Positions 15,925 through 25,820 of a DNA stretch of 64,000 nt are shown in pieces. Made by a program: the position numbers and the translations under genes. Below the pieces are notes generated by a model. It ran no database searches, was not told where the DNA came from, and saw nothing but the letters and a program-made list of their open reading frames with translations. Position 1 is the stretch's first letter. The number at the start of each line of letters is the position of its first letter. This DNA comes from Shewanella sp. GD04112 (GTDB lineage Bacteria; Pseudomonadota; Gammaproteobacteria; Enterobacterales; Shewanellaceae), in NCBI RefSeq assembly GCF_029835735.1, contig NZ_JAOEAL010000001.1, positions 1,488,001 to 1,552,000 on the forward strand, written 5' to 3'.

Positions 15925-17622
15925 GTGAGCACAGAAATGATTGTCGGATCAAACGCCGGCGCAGTGGACCAAGGGGTCCAACAGGAAAATAAATCCGGCG
16001 TGCTGGGGAGTCTCGGTGGCGTCGATATGATGCGTCAAATCACCATGATTTTAGCCCTTGCCATTTGTTTGGCATTAGCGGTGTTCGTCATGATCTGGGC
16101 ACAGGAACCAGAGTATCGTCCATTGGGTAAAATGGAGACTCAGGAAATGGTGCAAGTGCTCGACGTACTCGATAAAAACAAGATCAAATATCAAATCGAT
16201 GTCGACGTTGTTAAAGTACCAGAAGATAAATACCAAGAAGTCAAAATGATGCTTAGCCGTGCAGGGGTTAATAGTCCTGCTGCATCGACCCAAGACTTTC
16301 TTACCCAAGACAGTGGTTTTGGCGTGAGCCAACGCATGGAGCAGGCTCGTCTCAAGCATAGCCAAGAAGAAAACCTCGCCCGCGCAATCGAACAATTACA
16401 AAGTGTTAGCCGCGCTAAAGTGATTTTAGCGTTACCTAAGGAAAACGTGTTTGCCCGCAATACCGCGCAACCAAGTGCGACCGTTGTGATTAACACTCGT
16501 CGTGGCGGTTTAGGCCAAGGAGAGGTCGATGCGATTGTGGATATCGTCGCTTCTGCCGTTCAGGGCCTAGAGCCATCTCGCGTTACCGTCACAGATTCTA
16601 ACGGCCGTTTACTGAACTCTGGCAGCCAAGATGGCATCTCTGCCAGGGCGCGCCGCGAGCTTGAGTTGGTTCAACAAAAAGAAGCCGAATACCGAACCAA
16701 GATTGATTCGATTCTCTCGCCCATCCTTGGCCCAGATAATTTCACCTCCCAAGTGGATGTGAGCATGGATTTCACCGCGGTTGAGCAAACCGCTAAACGT
16801 TTTAACCCTGACTTACCGTCGCTGCGTAGCGAAATGACGGTTGAGAATAATTCGACAGGCGGTTCAACTGGCGGTATTCCTGGCGCGTTGTCGAACCAAC
16901 CTCCGATGGAGTCAAATATTCCTCAGGATGCGACCAAGGCGACAGAAAGCGTGACGGCAGGTAACTCGCACCGCGAAGCGACCCGTAATTTTGAGTTAGA
17001 TACCACCATCAGCCATACCCGTCAGCAAATTGGCGTAGTGCGCCGCGTCAGTGTGTCAGTAGCCGTGGACTTTAAACCGGGCGCTGCGGGTGAAAATGGT
17101 CAAGTGGCGCGCGTTGCCCGCACTGAGCAAGAGCTCACCAATATCCGCCGTTTACTGGAAGGCGCGGTAGGCTTTAGCGCGCAGCGTGGTGATGTTTTAG
17201 AGGTGGTCACTGTTCCCTTTATGGATCAATTGGTTGAAGATGTACCTGCGCCTGAGCTTTGGGAACAGCCTTGGTTCTGGCGTGCCGTTAAGTTAGGTAT
17301 CGGTGCCTTAGTTATCTTAGTGCTGATCCTTGCTGTGGTGCGCCCAATGCTGAAACGCTTAATCTACCCAGACAGTGTGAACATGCCTGAAGATTCAAGA
17401 TTGGGTAATGAGCTGGCCGAGATTGAGGATCAATACGCTGCCGACACCTTAGGGATGCTCAATACCAAAGAAGCAGAGTATAGTTATGCCGACGATGGCT
17501 CAATTCTTATCCCTAATCTGCATAAAGATGATGATATGATTAAAGCTATCCGTGCGCTTGTGGCCAATGAGCCCGAGCTTTCAACCCAAGTCGTGAAAAA
17601 CTGGTTACAAGACAATGGCTGA
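15925..17622 (+). CDS. fliF: FliF, MS-ring protein
   Basis: Inner-membrane ring on which the flagellum is built. It has two membrane segments: residues about 38-58 (ITMILALAICLALAVFVMIW) and near 452-474 (IGALVILVLILAVVRPML). Between them are the YscJ-like ring-building modules. The C-terminal tail (IKAIRALVANEPELSTQVVK NW) is the FliG-binding helix. Length 565 aa; GTG start at 15925. The stop overlaps the start of fliG by 8 bases. Confidence 0.96.
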   Translation: MSTEMIVGSNAGAVDQGVQQENKSGVLGSLGGVDMMRQITMILALAICLALAVFVMIWAQEPEYRPLGKMETQEMVQVLDVLDKNKIKYQIDVDVVKVPEDKYQEVKMMLSRAGVNSPAASTQDFLTQDSGFGVSQRMEQARLKHSQEENLARAIEQLQSVSRAKVILALPKENVFARNTAQPSATVVINTRRGGLGQGEVDAIVDIVASAVQGLEPSRVTVTDSNGRLLNSGSQDGISARARRELELVQQKEAEYRTKIDSILSPILGPDNFTSQVDVSMDFTAVEQTAKRFNPDLPSLRSEMTVENNSTGGSTGGIPGALSNQPPMESNIPQDATKATESVTAGNSHREATRNFELDTTISHTRQQIGVVRRVSVSVAVDFKPGAAGENGQVARVARTEQELTNIRRLLEGAVGFSAQRGDVLEVVTVPFMDQLVEDVPAPELWEQPWFWRAVKLGIGALVILVLILAVVRPMLKRLIYPDSVNMPEDSRLGNELAEIEDQYAADTLGMLNTKEAEYSYADDGSILIPNLHKDDDMIKAIRALVANEPELSTQVVKNWLQDNG

Positions 17623-18661
17623 GAATAAATCAAAAGACGCCGCTGAAACCTCAAGTTTCAATATTAAGGATCTCAGTGGCATCGAAAAAACGGCGATTTT
17701 ACTGTTAAGTTTGAGTGAAGCCGATGCCGCCTCTATTTTAAAGCACTTAGAACCTAAACAAGTGCAAAAGGTCGGTATGGCGATGGCGGCCATGGAAGAC
17801 TTTGGGCAGGAAAAAGTCATCGGAGTGCATAAGCTGTTTCTCGATGATATTCAAAAGTATTCTTCTATTGGCTTTAACAGCGAAGAGTTCGTCCGTAAGG
17901 CGTTAACCGCGGCTCTAGGTGAAGACAAAGCCGGTAATTTGATTGAACAAATTATCATGGGCAGCGGCGCCAAAGGTTTGGACTCGCTTAAATGGATGGA
18001 TGCGCGCCAAGTCGCGACTATCATCCAAAACGAACATCCACAGATCCAAACCATTGTTTTATCGTATTTAGAGCCAGATCAAGCGGCGGAAATTTTCGGC
18101 CAGTTCCCAGAGAATACCCGCTTAGACTTAATGATGCGTATTGCTAACCTTGAAGAAGTGCAACCTGCGGCATTGCAGGAATTAAACGACATCATGGAGA
18201 AACAATTCGCCGGTCAAGGCGGCGCGCAAGCAGCGAAGATGGGCGGCCTAAAGGCGGCGGCCAACATTATGAACTACCTCGATACGGGTGTCGAAAGTCA
18301 GTTGATGGAAACCATGCGCGAAACCGATGAGGAAATGGCGCAGCAAATCCAAGACTTAATGTTCGTATTCGAAAACCTGATCGATGTGGACGACCGTGGT
18401 ATCCAAACCTTGCTGCGTGAAGTGCAGCAGGATGTATTGATGAAGGCGCTGAAAGGCGCAGATGATCAGCTCAAAGACAAAATATTGGGCAATATGTCGA
18501 AACGGGCTGCCGAATTGCTGCGTGACGATTTAGAGGCCATGGGCCCAATCCGGATCAGCGAAGTGGAAATCGCCCAAAAAGAAATTCTGTCAATTGCGCG
18601 TCGATTAAGTGACAGCGGTGAAATCATGTTAGGCGGCGGTGGCGGCGATGAGTTCCTCTAA
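17615..18661 (+). CDS. fliG: FliG, motor switch protein
   Basis: C-ring protein that transmits stator force and switching. The N-terminal FliF-binding domain opens with LSGIEKTAILLLSLSEADAA. The middle domain has the EHPQ motif (NEHPQIQTIVLSYLEPDQAA). The C-terminal torque helix carries the charged residues facing the stator (DDRGIQTLLREVQQDVLMKA). Length 348 aa. It overlaps fliF by 8 bases and the start of fliH by 14, so translation is coupled along the operon. Confidence 0.97.
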   Translation: MAENKSKDAAETSSFNIKDLSGIEKTAILLLSLSEADAASILKHLEPKQVQKVGMAMAAMEDFGQEKVIGVHKLFLDDIQKYSSIGFNSEEFVRKALTAALGEDKAGNLIEQIIMGSGAKGLDSLKWMDARQVATIIQNEHPQIQTIVLSYLEPDQAAEIFGQFPENTRLDLMMRIANLEEVQPAALQELNDIMEKQFAGQGGAQAAKMGGLKAAANIMNYLDTGVESQLMETMRETDEEMAQQIQDLMFVFENLIDVDDRGIQTLLREVQQDVLMKALKGADDQLKDKILGNMSKRAAELLRDDLEAMGPIRISEVEIAQKEILSIARRLSDSGEIMLGGGGGDEFL

Positions 18662-19610
18662 TCGGAGTGACAATAGCGACAATAAATTGTCCCATCGGGT
18701 GGTGAGCGACTCGGAGATCGAGTTCAGCCATTGGCAATTACCCGATGTGACCCAAACCGAAGAGGTGAGTATTTCAAACCTCTTTGGTTATTCGCCGCAG
18801 CAAGCGCCGAAGGCGGTGGCCGCCGAAACCATTGCGCCACCCACCATGGCGGAAATTGAAGATATTCGCGCTCAAGCCGAAGAAGAAGGTTTTAACGAAG
18901 GTAAGACGCAAGGTTATGCCGAAGGACTGGAGCAGGGCAGACTCGAAGGTTTAGAGCAAGGCCATACCGAGGGCCTAGCCCAAGGTCATGAGCAAGGGCT
19001 TGAGGCTGGGCTTGCTGAAGCCAAGGCATTAGTCAGCCGCTTCGAAGGACTGTTAAGCCAATTTGAAAAGCCATTGCAATTACTCGATGGCGATATTGAA
19101 CATTCCTTAATGACACTCACTATGGCGCTGGCCAAATCTGTGATTGGTCATGAACTTAAAACTCATCCAGAACAAATCCTGTCGGCGCTACGTTTAGGGG
19201 TCGAATCTCTGCCAATCAAGGAGCAAAGCGTCAGTATTCGCATGCATCCCGATGATGTTGCCTTGGTGGAGCAGCTATATTCCAGTACCCAATTGAACCG
19301 TAATCAGTGGCAGTTAGAGGCCGATCCCAGCTTAAATTCTGGGGATTGTATTATCAGCAGCCAACGCTCGCTGGTGGACTTAACCCTGTCCTCGCGCATC
19401 GATGCGGTGTTTGAGTCCTTACGTAATCAACAGTCCCATTTGAGTCACCAGCAGCAACAGCACCAAGCGGTTCTCGATGAGGAAAACGCTGCAAAACGGG
19501 GATCGAGTTCAGAGCTAGGTGACGAGGCGCAGAGCACCGAGTCCCTGAGTACAGAGTCGCAAGCTGATGGAGAGCAAGATGCAAAATCGCCGCCATCAAC
19601 TGCTGAATAA
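18648..19610 (+). CDS. fliH: FliH, regulator of the export ATPase
   Basis: Binds and regulates the FliI ATPase and links it to the C ring. The stretch EGKTQGYAEGLEQGRLEGLE and what follows is a run of GxxxG-like repeats (about residues 80-115), a hallmark of FliH. The C-terminal V-ATPase-E-like domain follows, then a Gln/Ser-rich tail (from about residue 260) that is longer than usual. Start ATG 18648 is preferred to the GTG at 18639. It overlaps fliG, and its own end overlaps fliI. Confidence 0.92.
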   Translation: MSSSNRSDNSDNKLSHRVVSDSEIEFSHWQLPDVTQTEEVSISNLFGYSPQQAPKAVAAETIAPPTMAEIEDIRAQAEEEGFNEGKTQGYAEGLEQGRLEGLEQGHTEGLAQGHEQGLEAGLAEAKALVSRFEGLLSQFEKPLQLLDGDIEHSLMTLTMALAKSVIGHELKTHPEQILSALRLGVESLPIKEQSVSIRMHPDDVALVEQLYSSTQLNRNQWQLEADPSLNSGDCIISSQRSLVDLTLSSRIDAVFESLRNQQSHLSHQQQQHQAVLDEENAAKRGSSSELGDEAQSTESLSTESQADGEQDAKSPPSTAE

Positions 19611-20916
19611 ATTGAATCATTGCATCGATAAAGTCCCGCCGTTTCGAGCCGTCGCCAGTGGTCAACTGGTGCGTGTGGTAGGTTTAACCTTAGAGGCGAG
19701 TGGTTGCCGTGCGCCCGTGGGTAGCCTGTGCTCTATCGAAACCATGGCAGGAGAGTTGATTGCCGAAGTCGTCGGTTTTGACGATGAACTGCTGTACCTT
19801 ATGCCGATTGAGGAATTACGCGGCGTGTTACCCGGCGCTCGTGTCGTCCCACTCGGTGAGCAGGCGGGGCTGAGTGTGGGCTTATCCCTATTGGGACGTG
19901 TGCTCGATGGTAACGGTGTGCCATTAGACGGTCTTGGCGCGTTATCGACCGAACAGCAGGCGCCAAGGCACAGTAACGCCATCAACCCACTTTCTCGCCG
20001 AGCGATCACCGAACCACTCGATGTGGGTGTGCGCGCCATCAATGCCATGCTAACCGTTGGTAAGGGTCAACGCATGGGCCTATTTGCGGGCTCGGGTGTG
20101 GGCAAGAGTGTGCTGTTAGGGATGATGACCCGGGGCACGACAGCTGACATCATTGTGGTGGGGCTGGTGGGTGAACGTGGCCGTGAAGTAAAAGAATTTA
20201 TTGAAGAAATCCTCGGTGAAAAGGGCAGAGCACGCTCTGTTGTGGTGGCGGCGCCCGCCGATACCTCGCCGCTGATGCGCCTTCGCGCCTGTGAAACCTC
20301 GACTCGTATCGCTGAGTATTTTCGTGATTTAGGCTATAACGTATTGTTATTAATGGATAGTCTGACTCGTTACGCCCAAGCGCAGCGTGAGATTGCTCTG
20401 GCCGTAGGTGAACCTCCGGCGACTAAAGGTTATCCACCTTCGGTATTTGCTAAATTGCCGCGTTTGGTTGAGCGGGCGGGTAATGGCGGGCCCGGACAAG
20501 GTTCTATCACCGCATTTTATACTGTGCTGACCGAGGGCGACGATCAACAGGATCCGATTGCCGATGCTTCTCGGGCTATCCTCGATGGCCATATTGTGCT
20601 TTCACGCTCGCTGGCGGATTCTGGGCATTATCCTGCAATCGATATTGAGGCTTCGATCAGCCGTGTGGCCCCAATGGTGATTTCGAACGAGCACTTAGAA
20701 GCCATGCGCCGCGTCAAGCAGACTTATTCCCTCTACCAACAGAATAAGGATCTGATTTCGATTGGTGCCTATGCCCAAGGCAGCGATCCGCGAATCGATA
20801 ACGCTATACGCCTGCAACCTGCGATGAATGCCTTCTTACGGCAGACCATGCGTGATGCCTTTAGTTTTGCCGATAGCCAAGTCATGCTTGGGCAACTCGC
20901 GGCGCAATGTAAATAA
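19579..20916 (+). CDS. fliI: FliI, flagellum-specific export ATPase
   Basis: ATPase of the flagellar type III export apparatus, related to F1-beta. Walker A is in GLFAGSGVGKSVLLGMM, and the Walker B region is in YNVLLLMDSLTRYAQAQREI; GYPPSVFAKLPRLVERAGNG is a family signature. ATG 19579 (445 aa) has GGAGAG at a suitable distance; ATG 19567 would add four residues and cannot be excluded. It overlaps fliH by 32 bases. Confidence 0.96.
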   Translation: MQNRRHQLLNKLNHCIDKVPPFRAVASGQLVRVVGLTLEASGCRAPVGSLCSIETMAGELIAEVVGFDDELLYLMPIEELRGVLPGARVVPLGEQAGLSVGLSLLGRVLDGNGVPLDGLGALSTEQQAPRHSNAINPLSRRAITEPLDVGVRAINAMLTVGKGQRMGLFAGSGVGKSVLLGMMTRGTTADIIVVGLVGERGREVKEFIEEILGEKGRARSVVVAAPADTSPLMRLRACETSTRIAEYFRDLGYNVLLLMDSLTRYAQAQREIALAVGEPPATKGYPPSVFAKLPRLVERAGNGGPGQGSITAFYTVLTEGDDQQDPIADASRAILDGHIVLSRSLADSGHYPAIDIEASISRVAPMVISNEHLEAMRRVKQTYSLYQQNKDLISIGAYAQGSDPRIDNAIRLQPAMNAFLRQTMRDAFSFADSQVMLGQLAAQCK

Positions 20917-20927
20917 TCGAGACTGTT

Positions 20928-21374
20928 ATGGCGAATGCCGATCCCCTCTTACTGGTGTTGAAATTAGCCCTCGATGCAGAGGAGCAGGCCGCACTGCTGC
21001 TAAAGTCGGCGCAACTAGAGTGCCAAAAGCGCCAAAATCAGTTGGATGCACTCAACAATTATCGCTTGGACTATATGAAGCAGATGCAGTCCCAGCAGGG
21101 CCAAGCCATTAGCGCTAGCCATTATCACCAATTCCATCGTTTTATTCGGCAAATCGATGAGGCCATTGCCCAGCAAAATCGTGTGGTCGCCGATGGTGAG
21201 AAGCAGAAAAACTATCGTCAGCAACATTGGCTTGACAAGCAAAAGAAACGCAAGGCGGTTGAACTGCTCTTGGATAATAAAGAGAAAAAACGCCAAGCTC
21301 TTGAGTTGAAAAAAGAGCAAAAGATGACCGATGAATTTGCCTCTCAGCAGTTTTTTCGCCGCAATAAACCCTAA
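20928..21374 (+). CDS. fliJ: FliJ, export chaperone escort
   Basis: Small coiled-coil protein (148 aa) that sits in the FliI ring and recycles export chaperones. The sequence is almost wholly Gln/Lys/Glu-rich helix (KQMQSQQGQAISASHYHQFH; DKQKKRKAVELLLDNKEKKR), as expected for the family. It begins 11 bases after fliI and is the last gene of the fliE operon. The next gene, fliK, has its own promoter. Confidence 0.9.
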   Translation: MANADPLLLVLKLALDAEEQAALLLKSAQLECQKRQNQLDALNNYRLDYMKQMQSQQGQAISASHYHQFHRFIRQIDEAIAQQNRVVADGEKQKNYRQQHWLDKQKKRKAVELLLDNKEKKRQALELKKEQKMTDEFASQQFFRRNKP

Positions 21375-21429
21375 CCCAAGCTCGCCATTGTGCGTATAAG
21401 CTGTTTCTTCTAAATGTAACCCTCACTTA

Positions 21430-21447
21430 TTGGCACTTTATTTGCTT
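21430..21447 (+). promoter_or_regulatory. sigma54-type promoter of the fliK operon
   Basis: TTGGCACTTTATTTGCTT matches the RpoN consensus TTGGCAC-N5-TTGCWT at every fixed base: GG at 21432-21433, GC at 21444-21445. Start expected near 21457, 77 bases before fliK. It is the best sigma54 site in the window. Confidence 0.92.
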
Positions 21448-21533
21448 GCTTTACACCAGAGATGGCTATAGCCGCATAAATTGACGTTTGCCCACACGTT
21501 TTTATGTCTTCGGGTGAATGTTTAGGAGCTGAT

Positions 21534-23312
21534 ATGCAACAAATGAACAATATCCTATTAGCGTCAAGCGCGAAAAATAGCGCTAGCTCAAGTAAAGCAT
21601 TGACTCAAGATACTAATAGTGAAGACTTTTCTGCAGCGTTGGCTTCAGTCACATCCGTATCTTCCCCCTCGACTAAAACCTCTGTGTCTCAGGATGTGGC
21701 CGTCAAATCTGCCAAAGCGGAAGCCAGCACTGATGATACCAAAACTGATGATGAAGCCGATATCAACTTGATTTTCGCCCAGATTGGTATGGCAAATGAG
21801 ATGAAGAAAGCGGCAGCGCCGGGCGAGTCTTTGCCGCTTGAGGCTGATATCACGGCAACGGATGATGCCGATGCCGACTCATCCTCGTTATTAGTCGATG
21901 ATCAATCTCAGACCGACAGCTCTATTGTTGACGGTACTTTTTCCGATGAAATGGCTAAGTTCGCTCAGTCCACTAACACTGGCCTTGGCGATAACAAACT
22001 GAAGGTTAGTACTGAATCAGAAGACTCTGGGGCTGTCGCTCCAAAGGTGGCCGGACAAAATACTGCGCAAGCCGCCGCACAGTTATTACAACAGCAAGCC
22101 TCACAACAGAACGCCGTTGATGCTGAAAGTGTAGAACAACCGATTCAAGCTGCTGATGTCACTGATACTGAGAGTGTAGAGCCACAGATTCCAGCTGCTG
22201 ATGTCGATGCTTTGGTTGCGGCCGTAACTGTTGCGGAAGCGGATAGTCAAGGCACCTCTGTTGATGAGCCGCATTTGATTGATGATGCAGCGTTACTTAC
22301 AGGTCTGCGCAGCGAAAAGTTCGTTAAACCGCCCGAAAATCATATTTTACCCATTGAGGGTGAGCCCGTATTAGGGGGAAAAGAGCTTGGTACCGCAGAA
22401 ATTGGCGCTAAGGCGATAAATGTGTCGACGCAGCCAGCAGATAAAGCTCTTGCACCCCAAGGTATGGGATCCCAAGTCATTGATAATCAAACACCAATCA
22501 AAGCGGCCAATGCCTCTGCGAGTGATGTATTAACGACGAATGCGGCAACAGCCGCGAATACTAACGATCTTAATACCTTAGGCACTAATGCGGCGGCTAA
22601 TGTATCAGGTACCGCAGCCATCGATCCGAATCTTACTGCCGACAACCCATCCCGCGCCGAGATTTCAGCAGGCTTTTTGCTAAAAGACGCTAAGTTAGCG
22701 GTTACTCTCGATGCGCAGCAAGATAGCCAAGTTGCTGCTTTAAGTTCTGGCAGTGAAGAGGCGGGCAGCGAGTTTAAGCCTGTGGAATTTAAAGCGGTAT
22801 CTTCACTGCATTCTTTGGCAACGCCGGCAACCCAGCGTCAAGATATTCCTCAAGTGCAGCTTTCCTTGCGCCAAGGTGTAGAAACTCAAAACCAAATGCA
22901 GGAGATGATCCAGCGGTTCTCGCCTGTGATGAAGCAGCAATTAGTGACTATGGTGAGTCAAGGGATCCAACAGGCGGAAATCCGTTTAGATCCGCCAGAA
23001 CTTGGACATATGTTGGTTAAAGTACAAGTACATGGCGACCAGACACAAGTGCAGTTCCATGTCACACAATCACAAACCCGCGATGTTGTAGAGCAAGCCA
23101 TTCCTCGCCTACGTGAATTATTACAGGAGCAGGGCATGCAATTGGCCGACAGTCATGTTTCTCAAGGGGACCAAGGTCAACGCCGCGAGGGGGGATTTGG
23201 TGAAGCGGGTGGTTCGAGCGGTGGAAATGTGGATGATTTCTCGGCAGAAGAGCTAGATTTAGGTTTAAATCAAGTAACTAGTTTAAATTCAGGTATAGAT
23301 TATTACGCTTAA
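21534..23312 (+). CDS. fliK: FliK, hook-length control protein
   Basis: Measures hook length and triggers the FlhB export switch. Residues 1 to about 440 are low-complexity, rich in Ala, Thr, Asp and Ser (the ruler part). The conserved C-terminal switch domain has the motif AEIRLDPPELGHMLVKVQVH and HVTQSQTRDVVEQAIPRLRE. Start ATG 21534 after TAGGAG gives 592 aa; a longer frame from 21504 lacks a ribosome site. First gene of the fliKLMNOPQR-flhB operon. Confidence 0.93.
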   Translation: MQQMNNILLASSAKNSASSSKALTQDTNSEDFSAALASVTSVSSPSTKTSVSQDVAVKSAKAEASTDDTKTDDEADINLIFAQIGMANEMKKAAAPGESLPLEADITATDDADADSSSLLVDDQSQTDSSIVDGTFSDEMAKFAQSTNTGLGDNKLKVSTESEDSGAVAPKVAGQNTAQAAAQLLQQQASQQNAVDAESVEQPIQAADVTDTESVEPQIPAADVDALVAAVTVAEADSQGTSVDEPHLIDDAALLTGLRSEKFVKPPENHILPIEGEPVLGGKELGTAEIGAKAINVSTQPADKALAPQGMGSQVIDNQTPIKAANASASDVLTTNAATAANTNDLNTLGTNAAANVSGTAAIDPNLTADNPSRAEISAGFLLKDAKLAVTLDAQQDSQVAALSSGSEEAGSEFKPVEFKAVSSLHSLATPATQRQDIPQVQLSLRQGVETQNQMQEMIQRFSPVMKQQLVTMVSQGIQQAEIRLDPPELGHMLVKVQVHGDQTQVQFHVTQSQTRDVVEQAIPRLRELLQEQGMQLADSHVSQGDQGQRREGGFGEAGGSSGGNVDDFSAEELDLGLNQVTSLNSGIDYYA

Positions 23313-23395
23313 GAAGGTAACCTATAGCAATAAAGCGGATTATGCGCCAAGCCCTGATCCCATTCCCGAATTTAGCCAATTAAAGAGTATAGAAA

Positions 23396-23920
23396 ATGGC
23401 CAAGGAAGAATCATTAGAACTTGAAAGCACCGAAGCGCCTAAGAGTAAGAAGAAGTTTATTTTTATCGGTGCGGGCGTGTTTGCAGCCCTGTTGATTGGG
23501 GGCGCCCTGTGGTTTTTCCTCGGTAGCAGTGATGAGGCACCCGAAGTCGCCGCCGAAGGTGCTACAGCAACGGAGGCGACCTCTCCTGCCGCCGATGCGG
23601 CTATGGCGGCCTATGTGCCAATGCCACGGCCCTTTTTATTTAACCTCCCAGGGCCTGACCGTGCTCGTCTCGTTGAAATTAAAGTACAACTGATGGTCAG
23701 AGGCCAAGACGATGATGTGTTGACCCAAAAGCATATTCCGTTGATTGAAGATGCGCTGTTAACCACCTTTAGTGGCGCCGATGTGCAAAAGTTAAGTACA
23801 CAGGCGGGTAAAGATGAATTACGGCAATTAGCACTGCTGAGCGTACAAAATACCTTGCAATCTGTGACCGGACGTAAAGTGGTTGAGAAAGTGCTCTTCA
23901 CCGGTTTTGTTATGCAATAA
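23396..23920 (+). CDS. fliL: FliL, stator-associated basal body protein
   Basis: Single-pass inner-membrane protein that supports the stator. A short cytosolic Lys-rich N-terminus is followed by one membrane segment (residues about 20-43, FIFIGAGVFAALLIGGALWF) and an Ala-rich linker. The periplasmic stomatin-like domain follows, ending VEKVLFTGFVMQ. Length 174 aa. The ribosome site is weak. It lies 83 bases after fliK and 40 before fliM. Confidence 0.94.
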   Translation: MAKEESLELESTEAPKSKKKFIFIGAGVFAALLIGGALWFFLGSSDEAPEVAAEGATATEATSPAADAAMAAYVPMPRPFLFNLPGPDRARLVEIKVQLMVRGQDDDVLTQKHIPLIEDALLTTFSGADVQKLSTQAGKDELRQLALLSVQNTLQSVTGRKVVEKVLFTGFVMQ

Positions 23921-23960
23921 CCTTTTATCTTCAGCACCTTAAAGAGGCGAAGACAATACT

Positions 23961-24992
23961 GTGAGTGATTTATTAAGCCAAGACGAAATTGATGCGCTCT
24001 TACACGGAGTCGATGACGTCGAAGAGGATAATGAGCTTGATGCCGCGGGGCTAGAAGCTCGCTCCTACGACTTTTCCTCCCAAGACCGTATTGTGCGTGG
24101 CCGTATGCCCACGCTCGAGATTGTGAATGAGCGTTTTGCCCGTCACCTGCGGATCAGCATGTTCAACATGATGCGTCGTGCGGCCGAAGTGTCGATTAAC
24201 GGCGTGCAAATGTTGAAATTTGGTGAGTACGTACACACCTTGTTCGTCCCGACTAGCTTGAATATGGTGCGTTTCCATCCCTTAAAAGGCACGGCACTGA
24301 TCACCATGGAAGCGCGTTTAGTGTTTATTCTGGTGGACAACTTTTTTGGCGGCGATGGCCGTTTCCATGCCAAGATTGAAGGGCGGGAATTTACCCCAAC
24401 TGAACGTCGCATCGTGCAGTTATTGCTTAAGATTATCTTTGAAGATTATAAAGATGCTTGGGCGCCAGTGATGGATGTCGAGTTTGATTATTTAGACTCC
24501 GAAGTAAACCCCGCGATGGCCAACATCGTCAGCCCCACTGAAGTGGTGGTGATTAACTCCTTCCACATCGAAGTGGATGGCGGTGGCGGTGACTTCCATA
24601 TCACTATGCCTTATTCGATGATTGAACCTATCCGTGAACTACTCGATGCGGGTGTGCAGAGTGATAAACAAGACACCGACATGCGTTGGTCACAGGCGCT
24701 GCATGACGAGATTATGGATGTGAAAGTCGGATTTGATGCCAGTGTGGTTGAACATGAGCTCACACTCAAAGATGTCATGAACTTCAAGGCAGGGGACATT
24801 ATTCCGATCGAGCTGCCTGAATACATTATGATGAAAATCGAAGACTTACCGACGTATCGCTGTAAAATGGGGCGTTCACGCGATAATCTAGCACTTAAAA
24901 TTTACGAAAAAATCCCACGTCCTGAAACGGTCAAATCCGAACTGCAATTAGTGACACGTAAAGGCAAAGCCAGAGACATATCCGAATTATAA
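23961..24992 (+). CDS. fliM: FliM, motor switch protein
   Basis: C-ring switch protein that binds phosphorylated CheY. The extreme N-terminus LLSQDEIDALLHGV is the CheY-binding peptide. The middle CheC-like domain (RISMFNMMRRAAEVSINGVQ; IVSPTEVVVINSFHIEV) and C-terminal SpoA domain are complete. It starts at GTG 23961, which places the conserved peptide at the N-terminus. Length 343 aa; fliN follows 12 bases after the stop. Confidence 0.97.
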   Translation: MSDLLSQDEIDALLHGVDDVEEDNELDAAGLEARSYDFSSQDRIVRGRMPTLEIVNERFARHLRISMFNMMRRAAEVSINGVQMLKFGEYVHTLFVPTSLNMVRFHPLKGTALITMEARLVFILVDNFFGGDGRFHAKIEGREFTPTERRIVQLLLKIIFEDYKDAWAPVMDVEFDYLDSEVNPAMANIVSPTEVVVINSFHIEVDGGGGDFHITMPYSMIEPIRELLDAGVQSDKQDTDMRWSQALHDEIMDVKVGFDASVVEHELTLKDVMNFKAGDIIPIELPEYIMMKIEDLPTYRCKMGRSRDNLALKIYEKIPRPETVKSELQLVTRKGKARDISEL

Positions 24993-25004
24993 AGGTGAAG
25001 TGAG

Positions 25005-25379
25005 ATGAGTACAGATGATGATTGGGCTGCAGCCATGGCTGAACAGGCATTGGAAGAAGCTAATGCCATTGACCTTGACGAGCTGGTAGACGACTCGCAG
25101 CCAATAAGTAAGGCCGAAGCCGCCAAACTAGACACTATTTTAGATATCCCTGTGACGATTTCGATGGAAGTTGGCCGCAGCTATATCAGCATTCGTAACC
25201 TGCTGCAGCTGAACCAAGGTTCTGTGGTGGAGTTGGATAGGGTGGCGGGTGAGCCGCTCGATGTGATGGTCAATGGCACGCTTATCGCCCATGGCGAAGT
25301 GGTTGTGGTTAACGATAAGTTCGGTATTCGGCTAACGGATGTGATCAGTCAAACTGAGCGGATTAAAAAGCTTAAGTAA
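25005..25379 (+). CDS. fliN: FliN, motor switch protein
   Basis: Lower C-ring component that also docks the FliH-FliI complex. An acidic N-terminal extension (DDDWAAAMAEQALEEANAID) precedes the SpoA domain (LDIPVTISMEVGRSYISIRN; VNDKFGIRLTDVISQTERIK). Length is 124 aa. It is translated from ATG 25005 behind AAAGGTGA and is followed by fliO after 33 bases. Confidence 0.97.
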   Translation: MSTDDDWAAAMAEQALEEANAIDLDELVDDSQPISKAEAAKLDTILDIPVTISMEVGRSYISIRNLLQLNQGSVVELDRVAGEPLDVMVNGTLIAHGEVVVVNDKFGIRLTDVISQTERIKKLK

Positions 25380-25412
25380 TTTATCTATTAAGACAAAGCC
25401 TGAAGGAGCGAG

Positions 25413-25820
25413 ATGAGCACATCGGTCATACTCAGTCTAGTGTCAGCGACTCAGGCGAGTGTTGCTGGCGTTGCTAACGAAAGTGCCGCGACAGCAACGA
25501 AATTGGCTGAACCTTCGCAAATGGCCGCCGCAGCGAGCATGCTAGGCGGTCTTATTTTAGTGTTATTGCTTATCTTCGCCTTAGCGTACCTGCTGCGGCG
25601 ATTTAATTTAGTGCCGACGGATCACAGCGTACTGAAAACCCTCGCGGTCACATCGCTTGGGCAGAAGGAGCGTTTGGTATTAGTTCAGGTCGGTGAACAG
25701 CAGTATTTGTTGGGTGTTAGCGGGCAACAAGTTAATTTAATTGATAAATTAGCTGAACCAATTCAAATTGAGTCCGTTTCCTTTGCGGACAAGCTACGGC
25801 AGGCGAAATTAAAACAATGA
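25413..25820 (+). CDS. fliO: FliO, export gate assembly protein
   Basis: Membrane protein that helps FliP assemble. It has one clear membrane segment (residues about 45-65, LGGLILVLLLIFALAYLLRR) and a small cytosolic domain (LAVTSLGQKERLVLVQVGEQ; YLLGVSGQQVNLIDKL). The N-terminal 30 residues may be a signal or periplasmic segment. Length 135 aa. ATG 25413 follows GAAGGAGCG. Its stop overlaps the fliP start. Confidence 0.93.
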   Translation: MSTSVILSLVSATQASVAGVANESAATATKLAEPSQMAAAASMLGGLILVLLLIFALAYLLRRFNLVPTDHSVLKTLAVTSLGQKERLVLVQVGEQQYLLGVSGQQVNLIDKLAEPIQIESVSFADKLRQAKLKQ